From positions 780 to 53,766 of the forward strand of contig DBDJ01000065.1 in NCBI GenBank assembly GCA_002293525.1: 52,987 bases of DNA, read 5' to 3'. This DNA is from Lachnospiraceae bacterium UBA935. GTDB taxonomy: Bacteria; Bacillota; Clostridia; Lachnospirales; Lachnospiraceae. Each line of letters opens with the position of its first letter. The stretch's first letter is position 1. The position numbers were made by a program, and so were the translations under genes. This document shows, piece by piece, positions 39,357-47,905 of the stretch. Under the pieces are notes generated by a model. It searched no databases, was not told where the DNA came from, and worked only from the letters and a program-made list of their open reading frames with translations.

Positions 39357-40862
39357 ATGAATTTAAGACCGGAAGAAATCAGTTCTGTGATCAAAGAACA
39401 GATCAGAAGATATGCTTCGGAGCTTGAAGTGTCCGATGTAGGTACGGTTATTCAGGTGGCGGACGGCATTGCCCGTGTACATGGGCTGGAAAACGCCATG
39501 CAGGGCGAGCTGCTGGAATTCCCAGGTGATGTATACGGGATGGTGCTCAATCTGGAAGAGGATAATGTGGGTGCCGTACTGTTGGGAAGCCAGAAGAATA
39601 TAAACGAAGGCGATACCGTGAAAACAACCAAGCGGGTGGTGGAAGTGCCGGTAGGCGATGCCATGCTGGGGCGGGTTGTCAATGCACTGGGTCAGCCGGT
39701 AGACGGAAAGGGTCCGATCCAGACCGACCACTTCCGCCAGATCGAAAGAGTGGCATCGGGCGTTATCACCAGAAAAATGGTGGATACTCCCCTGCAGACC
39801 GGTATTAAGGCGATAGACTCCATGGTGCCGATCGGCCGGGGTCAGCGGGAACTGATTATCGGTGACCGTCAGACCGGAAAAACAGCCATTGCCATCGATA
39901 CGATTATCAATCAAAAAGGCCAGGGCGTAAAATGTATTTACGTGGCCATCGGCCAGAAGGCATCCACCGTTGCGGCGATTGTCAAGACATTAGAGGAATA
40001 CGGTGCCTTTGCTTATACCACTGTAGTTACGGCGGCCGCCAGCGAACTGGCGCCGTTACAGTATATTGCGCCTTATTCCGGCTGTGCCATCGGCGAGGAA
40101 TGGATGGAAAAAGGCGAGGACGTCCTGGTGATCTATGACGATCTCAGCAAGCATGCGGCGGCATACCGTACCTTATCGCTTCTGCTGAGGCGGCCGCCGG
40201 GCCGGGAAGCTTACCCCGGTGATGTTTTTTACCTGCATTCCCGTCTGCTGGAGCGTGCCGTCCGGATGAATGACGAGTATGGCGGCGGTTCCCTGACCGC
40301 TTTACCGATCATCGAAACCCAGGCCGGCGATGTATCGGCTTATATCCCTACCAATGTAATTTCGATTACTGACGGCCAGATTTATCTGGAAACCGAAATG
40401 TTCAACTCCGGCTTCCGCCCGGCCATCAATGCCGGACTTTCCGTATCCCGTGTCGGCGGAGCCGCCCAGATACCGGCCATGAAAAAAATCGCCGCCCCGA
40501 TCCGCGTGGAACTGGCGCAGTACCGCGAGCTGGCCGCTTTTTCCCAGTTTGGTTCAGAACTGGACGAAGATACCAAGGAAAAGCTGGCGCAGGGCGAGCG
40601 CATCAGGGAAGTGCTGAAGCAGCCGCAGTACCGGCCGGTACCGGTGCAGTATCAGGTCATCATTATTTATGTGGCAACCAATAAATACCTGCTGGATGTC
40701 GCTGTAGAGGATGTTACCCGGTTTGAAAGCGGTCTGTTTGAGTTTCTGGACACCAAATATCCCGACATTCCTGCCAATATCGCTACGGATAAGAAGATTT
40801 CCGAGGCTACGGATGAAGCCCTTAAGAAAGCGATCTTGGAATTTAAGAGCAATTTTGCGTAA
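39357..40862 (+). CDS. atpA: ATP synthase F1 subunit alpha
   Basis: A 501-residue non-catalytic nucleotide-binding subunit. Walker A is GDRQTGKT; RPAINAGLSVSRVGGAAQ contains the arginine finger region. AAAGGG lies before the ATG. Confidence 0.97.
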   Translation: MNLRPEEISSVIKEQIRRYASELEVSDVGTVIQVADGIARVHGLENAMQGELLEFPGDVYGMVLNLEEDNVGAVLLGSQKNINEGDTVKTTKRVVEVPVGDAMLGRVVNALGQPVDGKGPIQTDHFRQIERVASGVITRKMVDTPLQTGIKAIDSMVPIGRGQRELIIGDRQTGKTAIAIDTIINQKGQGVKCIYVAIGQKASTVAAIVKTLEEYGAFAYTTVVTAAASELAPLQYIAPYSGCAIGEEWMEKGEDVLVIYDDLSKHAAAYRTLSLLLRRPPGREAYPGDVFYLHSRLLERAVRMNDEYGGGSLTALPIIETQAGDVSAYIPTNVISITDGQIYLETEMFNSGFRPAINAGLSVSRVGGAAQIPAMKKIAAPIRVELAQYRELAAFSQFGSELDEDTKEKLAQGERIREVLKQPQYRPVPVQYQVIIIYVATNKYLLDVAVEDVTRFESGLFEFLDTKYPDIPANIATDKKISEATDEALKKAILEFKSNFA

Positions 40863-40897
40863 AGATTTGTTCAGGAAAGGTTTAAAACGGTGTTATT

Positions 40898-41761
40898 ATG
40901 GCATCAATGAGAGACATAAAAAGACGCAGGCAGAGTATTGCCAGCACCCAGCAGATTACCAAAGCCATGAAGCTGGTTGCCACGGTAAAGCTGCAGCGGG
41001 CCAAGCAACAGGCGGAAAGGTCACGGACTTATTTTCGATGTATGTATGATACGGTGACGGATCTTCTGGCGAAAGCGGGTAATATTGATCATCCTTATCT
41101 CCGGCCGGGACAGGCGAACCGGAAAGCCGTGATCGTCATTACGTCCAACCGGGGTCTTGCCGGCGGCTACAATTCCAATGTTGTTAAGCTGATCACCCAA
41201 GGAAAGCTTAAGGATGAGGAACTGCTTATTTACAGCATCGGCAAAAGAGGCCGGGACGGACTGCGGAAGAAATACGAGATCAAAGAGGATTATTCCGATA
41301 TTATCGAAGAACCCGCCTATGCGGACGCGATAGCTTTGGGCAAAGAGGTACTGGATGCTTATCTGAAGGGTGAAGTCGGGGAAATTTATCTGGCTTACAC
41401 CGCTTTTAAGAATACGGTGGTGCATATTCCCACGCTGTTAAAGCTGCTGCCCGTGGATATCGCGGAGCAAAAGCCGGATGAAGCGGAAAAGGAAGCCTTC
41501 AAGGCACCGATGAATTTTGAGCCGAAAGAGGAAGAAGCGTTGGATCTGCTGATACCGAAGTATATCACCAGCCTCATTTTCGGCGGTATGACCGAAGCGG
41601 TTGCCAGTGAAAACGGCGCCAGGATGCAGGCGATGGATTCGGCGACCAGTAATGCCGAAGAAATGATCGAGGACCTGTCGCTCCTATATAACCGGGCCCG
41701 CCAAGGCTCCATAACTCAGGAACTGACAGAGATAATCGCCGGGGCCAATGCGATATCGTGA
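40898..41761 (+). CDS. atpG: ATP synthase F1 subunit gamma
   Basis: A 287-residue central shaft protein. Terminal helices are conserved: RDIKRRRQSIASTQQITKAMKLV at the start and YNRARQGSITQELTEIIAGANA at the end. GGAAAGG precedes the ATG. Confidence 0.96.
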   Translation: MASMRDIKRRRQSIASTQQITKAMKLVATVKLQRAKQQAERSRTYFRCMYDTVTDLLAKAGNIDHPYLRPGQANRKAVIVITSNRGLAGGYNSNVVKLITQGKLKDEELLIYSIGKRGRDGLRKKYEIKEDYSDIIEEPAYADAIALGKEVLDAYLKGEVGEIYLAYTAFKNTVVHIPTLLKLLPVDIAEQKPDEAEKEAFKAPMNFEPKEEEALDLLIPKYITSLIFGGMTEAVASENGARMQAMDSATSNAEEMIEDLSLLYNRARQGSITQELTEIIAGANAIS

Positions 41762-41783
41762 TGCCCCGGGTTTACAATTCTAA

Positions 41784-41806
41784 GGAAACGCTGCATCAGC
41801 GTTTCC
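41784..41806. repeat. Perfect palindromic hairpin between atpG and atpD
   Basis: GGAAACGCTG and CAGCGTTTCC form a perfect 10-bp stem with a three-base loop. In reverse complement the sequence is nearly identical to the palindrome beside the right end of the cwlD element (30781-30808). Confidence 0.75.
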
Positions 41807-41839
41807 CTAATATAACGAAGCAAGAAAGGATACAGCAAA

Positions 41840-43240
41840 ATGGCAGATGGTAATCAAAGCGCAAAGCCCTCCGGAAAAGTCACTCAGATAATCGGTGCCG
41901 TACTGGATATTAAATTTACCGGCGGCAATCTTCCGGAAATAAACGAAGCAGTCAGAATCCCCAAGGGGGATAGCGACTTGGTAGTCGAAGTATCGCAGCA
42001 TCTTGGCGACGATACCGTAAGATGTATCGCCATGGGTCCTACTGACGGAATGGTAAGGGGCATGGAAGCGATCGCGACCGGCTCTCCGATCAGGGTCCCG
42101 GTAGGAGAAAAGACGTTAGGACGGATTTTCAACGTATTGGGCCAGCCGATCGACAATAAACCGGCACCTACGGAAGTGGAATATGAGCCGATCCACCGCC
42201 CGGCACCGGAATTTATCGAGCAGTCTACCGAATCAGAGCTTCTGGAAACCGGGATTAAGGTGGTCGACCTGCTCTGCCCCTACCAGAAGGGCGGAAAGAT
42301 CGGATTATTCGGCGGTGCCGGCGTCGGCAAGACCGTATTGATTCAGGAACTGATCCGAAATATTGCCACCGAGCATGGCGGCTATTCCGTATTTACCGGG
42401 GTCGGGGAGCGAACCAGGGAAGGCAACGATCTTTATACGGAAATGTCCGGTTCCGGCGTTATCGCCAAAACTACGATGGTGTTCGGCCAGATGAACGAGC
42501 CCCCCGGAGCCAGGATGAGGGTAGGACTGGCCGGCTTGACCATGGCAGAATACTTCCGCGACAAGGGCGGCAAGGACGTCTTGCTGTTTATTGATAATAT
42601 TTTCCGTTTTACCCAGGCGGGTTCGGAAGTATCGGCACTTTTGGGGCGGATGCCCTCAGCGGTCGGCTATCAGCCAACCCTGCAGACGGAAATGGGTGCC
42701 TTACAGGAGCGCATCACTTCCACCAAGAATGGTTCCATTACTTCGGTACAGGCGATTTACGTACCGGCGGATGACTTGACGGATCCGGCGCCGGCAACGA
42801 CATTTACCCATCTGGATGCTACTACGGTTTTATCCCGTTCGATTGTGGAGCTGGGAATCTATCCGGCCGTGGATCCCTTGGATTCCAATTCCCGAATCCT
42901 TGATCCTAATATCGTCGGAGAAGAGCATTATCGGGTAGCCCGCGGGGTGCAGGAGATTCTGCAGCGGTACAAGGAGTTACAGGACATCATCGCGATTCTG
43001 GGTATGGATGAGCTGTCCGATGAGGATAAGCTGGTGGTTTCGCGGGCCAGAAAAGTACAGCGTTTTCTGTCACAGCCTTTCTTTGTCGCCGTAGAATTCA
43101 CCGGCGTAGAAGGAAAGTATGTGCCGATCAGCGAAACAGTCAGGGGTTTCCGGGAGATCCTGGAAGGGAAACATGACAGTGTTCCCGAAAGTTATTTCCT
43201 GAATGCAGGTAGTATCGATGATGTTCTGGCAAGGTTATAG
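41840..43240 (+). CDS. atpD: ATP synthase F1 subunit beta
   Basis: A 466-residue catalytic subunit. Walker A is GGAGVGKT, the catalytic Glu is in GVGERTREGNDLY, and LLFIDNIFRFTQAGSEVSALLGR contains Walker B and the signature that follows it. AGAAAGGA precedes the ATG. Confidence 0.98.
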   Translation: MADGNQSAKPSGKVTQIIGAVLDIKFTGGNLPEINEAVRIPKGDSDLVVEVSQHLGDDTVRCIAMGPTDGMVRGMEAIATGSPIRVPVGEKTLGRIFNVLGQPIDNKPAPTEVEYEPIHRPAPEFIEQSTESELLETGIKVVDLLCPYQKGGKIGLFGGAGVGKTVLIQELIRNIATEHGGYSVFTGVGERTREGNDLYTEMSGSGVIAKTTMVFGQMNEPPGARMRVGLAGLTMAEYFRDKGGKDVLLFIDNIFRFTQAGSEVSALLGRMPSAVGYQPTLQTEMGALQERITSTKNGSITSVQAIYVPADDLTDPAPATTFTHLDATTVLSRSIVELGIYPAVDPLDSNSRILDPNIVGEEHYRVARGVQEILQRYKELQDIIAILGMDELSDEDKLVVSRARKVQRFLSQPFFVAVEFTGVEGKYVPISETVRGFREILEGKHDSVPESYFLNAGSIDDVLARL

Positions 43241-43289
43241 TTGCGGCATTCATTATAAGCAGATAAGATAGCATAGTAAGAGAGGTAAT

Positions 43290-43697
43290 ATGGCAGATAG
43301 AGATCTCTTTCCATTAAAAATCATTACTCCGGACCGGATTTTTTATGAAGGTGAGGCCGCGATGGTGGAGTTTAATACCACCGAAGGGGAAGTCGGTATA
43401 TTAAAAAATCACATTCCCCTGACAGTCATGGTTGCCCCCGGGATTCTTACGATCACAGAGGCCGAAGAACGTAAGGAGGCCGCTTTGCATTCCGGTTTTG
43501 CGGAAATACTGCCGGATGCGGTGACGATACTGGCGGAAATCGTGGAATGGCCTACGGAAATTGACGTCCAGCGAGCGGAAGAAGCAAAAGAACGGGCGGA
43601 GGAGCGGCTGCGGGTGAAGACACCGGAAACGGATGTTGCGCGTGCCGAAACAGCGCTGCATCGGGCCGTGGCACGTATACATGTTGTTAAAAACTAA
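43290..43697 (+). CDS. atpC: ATP synthase F1 subunit epsilon
   Basis: A 135-residue protein with the beta-sandwich (ITPDRIFYEGEAAMVEFNTTEGEVGILKNHIP) and a C-terminal two-helix segment that inhibits the enzyme. It is the last gene of the operon, followed by a terminator. Confidence 0.96.
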   Translation: MADRDLFPLKIITPDRIFYEGEAAMVEFNTTEGEVGILKNHIPLTVMVAPGILTITEAEERKEAALHSGFAEILPDAVTILAEIVEWPTEIDVQRAEEAKERAEERLRVKTPETDVARAETALHRAVARIHVVKN

Positions 43698-43701
43698 AAG
43701 A

Positions 43702-43736
43702 GGAATCGCCGCTTTTTGTGGCGGTTTCTTTCGATT
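43702..43736 (+). terminator. Terminator of the ATP synthase operon
   Basis: GAATCGCC and GGCGGTTTC form the stem around a U-rich loop, followed by TTTCTTTCG. Confidence 0.75.
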
Positions 43737-43813
43737 TATAGTCTATAAGTTGCTGACAAGTTTAGTTTATCAATTATATATTTTGACAAGCAGTAATCTG
43801 GGCGGGGTGTCAT

Positions 43814-44788
43814 ATGAACATTAAACAAATATGCGAGAATGGTAGCAAAATAGTCACCAATACGGCAAAAGTAATGGTCGGGAAAGAAGAAACCGTCAGG
43901 TTGCTTCTGACGGCGCTGCTGGCCGGCGGAAATGTTTTGCTGGAAGACATACCGGGGACAGGAAAAACCAAGCTGGCCAAAACCTTGGCGGCATCTTTGG
44001 ATGCGGATTTTTCCCGGATTCAGTTTACGCCGGATCTGCTACCGAGTGATGTCACCGGGCTGAATATTTATAACCGTAAAGAAAATGAGTTTGTTTTACG
44101 TAAAGGGCCGGTTTTCACAAATATTCTTTTGGCAGATGAAATCAACCGGGCGACGCCGCGGACCCAGGCCGGGTTATTGGAATGCATGGAAGAAAGACAG
44201 GTTACCATAGACGGGGTTCGGCATGAGCTACAGAGACCGTTTTTTGTAATGGCTACTCAGAATCCGGTTGAAACGGCGGGAACCTATCCGCTTCCGGAAG
44301 CGCAGCTGGACCGGTTCATGATGAAGCTGTCCTTAGGACTGCCGGAGCGGGAAGAAGAGCTGTTGATATTGGAACGTTTTATGGATATTGACGAGCAGAG
44401 AGACCCGCTGGGAAAGCTGGAAGCCGTGATCAACAGAGCGGATATCCTGGATATGCAGAAAAGTACCGATCAGGTTTTTGTCCACCCACTTATTCGGGGG
44501 TATATCGCAGATATTGTGGCGGCGACCAGAGAAGGAGAAGCGATCATTATGGGAGCAAGCCCCAGGGCATCGCTGGCATTGCTGCGGGGGGCCAAGGTAT
44601 GGGCGGCTTTACATGGCAGGGAATACTGTATTCCTGATGATGCCAAAAGGCTGGCGGTTCCGGTGCTGGCGCATCGGGTCATGCTGGCATACGGCTATCG
44701 CAAGGGCAGTGATGCCAGGGATGTGATAGGCAATATTTTAAAGACGGTTCAGGCACCTACGGAAGATGTCAAACAAAAGGTAAAGTAG
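43814..44788 (+). CDS. MoxR-family AAA+ ATPase
   Basis: A 324-residue AAA+ protein. Walker A is EDIPGTGKTKLAK, Walker B LLADEINRA, sensor 1 in FVMATQNPVE, with YPLPEAQLDRF following. MoxR proteins act as chaperones that mature protein complexes, nearly always with a DUF58 partner, which is encoded next. No strong ribosome site precedes the ATG (GGGG at 43803). Confidence 0.94.
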   Translation: MNIKQICENGSKIVTNTAKVMVGKEETVRLLLTALLAGGNVLLEDIPGTGKTKLAKTLAASLDADFSRIQFTPDLLPSDVTGLNIYNRKENEFVLRKGPVFTNILLADEINRATPRTQAGLLECMEERQVTIDGVRHELQRPFFVMATQNPVETAGTYPLPEAQLDRFMMKLSLGLPEREEELLILERFMDIDEQRDPLGKLEAVINRADILDMQKSTDQVFVHPLIRGYIADIVAATREGEAIIMGASPRASLALLRGAKVWAALHGREYCIPDDAKRLAVPVLAHRVMLAYGYRKGSDARDVIGNILKTVQAPTEDVKQKVK

Positions 44789-44797
44789 GGAGCAGCT

Positions 44798-45934
44798 ATG
44801 GGTATAGCAGTGGCAGGCATAATCGCCGGGATCATGTTTTTGGTGCAGATGGTTCTGTATGAAAAACTGTGGAACCGCTCGGTTGAGGTGAAAATCAAGT
44901 TCCGGGATGATTCGGTAAGTGCCGGAAATGAGACGGTTTTAAGCGAGATAGTGGAAAACCGCAAATGGCTTCCGCTGCCGGCACTGAAAGTAAAGTTTCA
45001 GTGTTCAGGGGAACTGAAATTTGTGGAGGACGGCAGTTCAAAAGTAACGGACATGTATTACCGGAATGACCTGTTCTGCATGATGCCTTTCCGGAGGATA
45101 ACCAGAAGCCATAAGATCCGCTGCGTTAAGCGGGGCTATTATGGGATCCGGGGCATTGACCTTGTCGGTGCCGACTTGTTTATGACCCGGGAAATGGTTG
45201 AAAGCCGGCCGGGAGAGACCCATATCTATGTGATTCCGGCACTATACGTAACGGAAGAAATCAAGTCCGCCGTTCAGATCATCAGCGGGGAGGTCTTATC
45301 GAAAAGACATCTGATCACCGATCCTTTTGCCTATCGCGGGATTCGGGAGTACACCCCCACGGATGAAGCGAAAACAGTGAACTGGAAAGCTTCGGCTAAG
45401 TCGGATGAGCTTAAAGTCAATATATATGACCATACTTCCGTAAGTACGGTTGAAATCTATATGAATCTGGCCGACCGGCAGATTGCCAGACAGGAAGAGC
45501 GGAATGAAAGGGCGATCAGCATCGGCGCCTATCTGACGAAGGTTTTTTTGGAGGCCGGTATCGGTGTTTCCTTGTATGCCAATGGCAAAGACAGCATTCA
45601 CAAAAATATGCTGTGCATGGAAGAAAACCATGACAAGGGACAGCTGGAACATATATATAAGATGCTTGCTCGTATCGATCTGAGCTTGGGAACGGAAGCC
45701 TTTGTGCCGTGTTTTGAAGAACGCCTTATGAAAAATACCGGCCAGATGACAGTTTTCATATCACCTGACTGGCAGCCGGAGTTTCAGGATCTGCTATGCC
45801 GCCTTGAAAAGAATCGGCAATTCCTGTGGATATATCCCGATGCGGAAACGGAAGAGGCTGAGATCAGAAACGAACTGCTTTCGTGTGTATTGAGGATACC
45901 GATGATGATGCAGAGTCGTCTTTTGGTAGAATAG
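44798..45934 (+). CDS. DUF58 domain protein
   Basis: A 378-residue protein. An N-terminal membrane helix (about residues 1-22) is followed by a beta-rich domain and the DUF58 signature DPFAYRGIREYTPTDEAKTVNWKASAKSDELKV (DPF, REY and NWKASA). A von Willebrand A-like C-terminal domain comes last. It is the usual partner of MoxR and is encoded nine bases after it. Confidence 0.92.
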   Translation: MGIAVAGIIAGIMFLVQMVLYEKLWNRSVEVKIKFRDDSVSAGNETVLSEIVENRKWLPLPALKVKFQCSGELKFVEDGSSKVTDMYYRNDLFCMMPFRRITRSHKIRCVKRGYYGIRGIDLVGADLFMTREMVESRPGETHIYVIPALYVTEEIKSAVQIISGEVLSKRHLITDPFAYRGIREYTPTDEAKTVNWKASAKSDELKVNIYDHTSVSTVEIYMNLADRQIARQEERNERAISIGAYLTKVFLEAGIGVSLYANGKDSIHKNMLCMEENHDKGQLEHIYKMLARIDLSLGTEAFVPCFEERLMKNTGQMTVFISPDWQPEFQDLLCRLEKNRQFLWIYPDAETEEAEIRNELLSCVLRIPMMMQSRLLVE

Positions 45935-46020
45935 TTACTGTCTAAACGGGTATTAACCCGATATTTAGAGAAGCGCTGACAAAGCGTTAAAGAATATGAA
46001 TAAAAATATGGATTAAGAAT

Positions 46021-47286
46021 ATGGAAATAAAAATTCTTCATCTTAAAAACTGCATCGCGGAACTGCTGGTCTTTCTTATTTATATCATGTTTGAACAGGT
46101 TATTTTTGTTATGCTAGACGGAGACAGACCGGGTGGATTACAGCTGGGAATGCTATTTGCCATTCCGCTTTTTTACTATCTGGTACGTTGCAAGGTGCAT
46201 CGGTTCTGGTTATTCATGTTGCTCCACATCCTGCCGCCGGCGATGCTGATCATAGGATATCGGGAACAGACTGTTTATGCGGTGGTATTTGCGATTGCAG
46301 CATTATTGCAGGCGTTTTCGTCACTGAATATCCGCATAAAATTTGTAACCGATCAGGAGCAGTTTGATTATGGATACACCGCATTATCGCCGGCCGGGAT
46401 GGTAGGAATAGGCCTGCTTCTTTATTTTATCAGCAGAGCCGATGTATTAATTTATCCAGTCCTTTTCTATATCGTAGTCTATTTTTTATATATTTATCTG
46501 CGCCATTTCCTTCATTATATGGATCTGAACAAGATAATCACGGGCAATATCCCGGAAAAATCTATTTTTGCCATAAACTTTAGTTTTGTCGGAGGATTTA
46601 CAGCGGTCAGTGCGCTTTTCATGATCTTTTTTAGCGACATTGCATTCTTTTCGTCCGCATTGAGAAGTTTCATGCAATGGCTGGGGTATCTGATCCGGTT
46701 TTTATTGTCCCGAAGCGCGGCGGAATCGCCGGAGATCAAAGAAGAAGAGCTGCCGCTGCCATCAGCGGAGGATATGCTCACAGAGGCATCAAGCACACCG
46801 TTTTGGGCTGAGGTTCTGGAAATCATGATGACGGTGATAGTTGTTGTATTTCTTCTGGCACTTGCGGCTGCGGCAATCTATCTGCTGATTAAGCTGATTC
46901 AACGGGTATTTGGCAATGGTAGTACGGAAAGAGGTGCTGATGACGAAGAAACAAAAAAAGACATTGTTGAAAAATTGAAACGAAACAAAAGTGGAAAAGA
47001 TCCGGCCGGTTTGAGTGTCCTGATATTATCGCCGGAAGAGAAAATCCGCAAAATATTCAGGAAGGTCCTGCAGAAGCAGGATAAAACCGCTCCGCCGCCG
47101 CAGGAGGAGAAGGGATTGCTTCGTTATGGTACGGCACGTGAATGCCTTGCACTTCTCCATGCAGGCAGCGATGATGCCAAGTCGCTGGCACAGATCTATG
47201 AAAAGGCACGTTATGGCTTTGTACCATGTACTGCTTCAGATGTCCGGGAAGCAAGAAGACTTGCACGCCGCCTTACTGATGTCTGA
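46021..47286 (+). CDS. Multi-spanning membrane protein of the MoxR-DUF58 operon
   Basis: A 421-residue protein. About six hydrophobic helices occupy residues 10-225 and one more lies near 270-295. A cytoplasmic charged tail ends in a DUF4129-like segment, YEKARYGFVPCTASDVREARRL. In many operons a transglutaminase-like protein with such a tail follows DUF58; here no transglutaminase domain is visible. It probably forms a membrane complex with the two preceding genes. The role is unknown. Confidence 0.75.
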   Translation: MEIKILHLKNCIAELLVFLIYIMFEQVIFVMLDGDRPGGLQLGMLFAIPLFYYLVRCKVHRFWLFMLLHILPPAMLIIGYREQTVYAVVFAIAALLQAFSSLNIRIKFVTDQEQFDYGYTALSPAGMVGIGLLLYFISRADVLIYPVLFYIVVYFLYIYLRHFLHYMDLNKIITGNIPEKSIFAINFSFVGGFTAVSALFMIFFSDIAFFSSALRSFMQWLGYLIRFLLSRSAAESPEIKEEELPLPSAEDMLTEASSTPFWAEVLEIMMTVIVVVFLLALAAAAIYLLIKLIQRVFGNGSTERGADDEETKKDIVEKLKRNKSGKDPAGLSVLILSPEEKIRKIFRKVLQKQDKTAPPPQEEKGLLRYGTARECLALLHAGSDDAKSLAQIYEKARYGFVPCTASDVREARRLARRLTDV

Positions 47287-47356
47287 ACTGTACCCCGATT
47301 AGCCAAATATATCCATCATGCATATGATAATGATAAAGAAGTAAGGAAGTCATTAT

Positions 47357-47746
47357 ATGTATAACCACAGGATATTACCTTTTTATATGACATATCCCTT
47401 ACCGATTGGTTATCAGGATGATAATACGGCGGTCAGGGATATGGAGTACTTACAGCAGCTCTATCCTGCCGAAGCCAGAAAATGCCAGAAAGCAGTAGCC
47501 AAGACATTGGACCGCCTGGATTATGAAGGAAGTATGATATATGATGAATACCCTGACCGCTGGCAGCTTTATAAAATTTCCAAAAATATTATGGACCAGA
47601 TGAAAAGGGATGAAGAATGTGAATGTTCCGATAGGGATATTCCGTCGGAAAGATGGGAACGTCTGACCGACTTGATTCAGATCGTGCTATTTAATGAAGT
47701 ATTCAGACGCAGGCATTGTACGAAAAGGGGATTTTTGAACTTTTGA
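47357..47746 (+). CDS. Conserved hypothetical protein, 129 residues
   Basis: A soluble protein that opens with a Tyr/Pro-rich stretch (FYMTYPLPIGYQDD). It continues with MEYLQQLYPAEARKCQKAVAKTLDRLDYEGSMIYDEYPD and ends in an Arg-rich tail. I know similar short proteins only as conserved hypotheticals in Lachnospiraceae; the mix suggests a spore- or envelope-associated role, but this is a guess. AAGGAAG precedes the ATG. Confidence 0.75.
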   Translation: MYNHRILPFYMTYPLPIGYQDDNTAVRDMEYLQQLYPAEARKCQKAVAKTLDRLDYEGSMIYDEYPDRWQLYKISKNIMDQMKRDEECECSDRDIPSERWERLTDLIQIVLFNEVFRRRHCTKRGFLNF

Positions 47747-47767
47747 TGTAAAATCATGTCGTCATGT

Positions 47768-47798
47768 GGCAGGTTGTTTATCAGCCTGCCGCGTTTTA
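47768..47798 (+). terminator. Terminator after the 129-residue protein gene
   Basis: GGCAGGTTG (47768-47776) pairs with CAGCCTGCC (47782-47790) with one wobble, followed by GCGTTTTAAT. Confidence 0.7.
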
Positions 47799-47828
47799 AT
47801 GCGTTTTAATAGGAAAAACTTTATCCTA

Positions 47829-47857
47829 TTGTAAATAAAATCCATTTATCTTATACT
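47829..47857 (+). promoter_or_regulatory. Promoter for the 845-residue protein gene
   Basis: TTGTAA (47829-47834), 17 bases, TATACT (47852-47857), about 48 bases before the ATG. Confidence 0.55.
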
Positions 47858-47905
47858 ATTTAATAAACATGCCATGCTAGTAAAACAACCGGAGACAAAA
47901 CGCAG

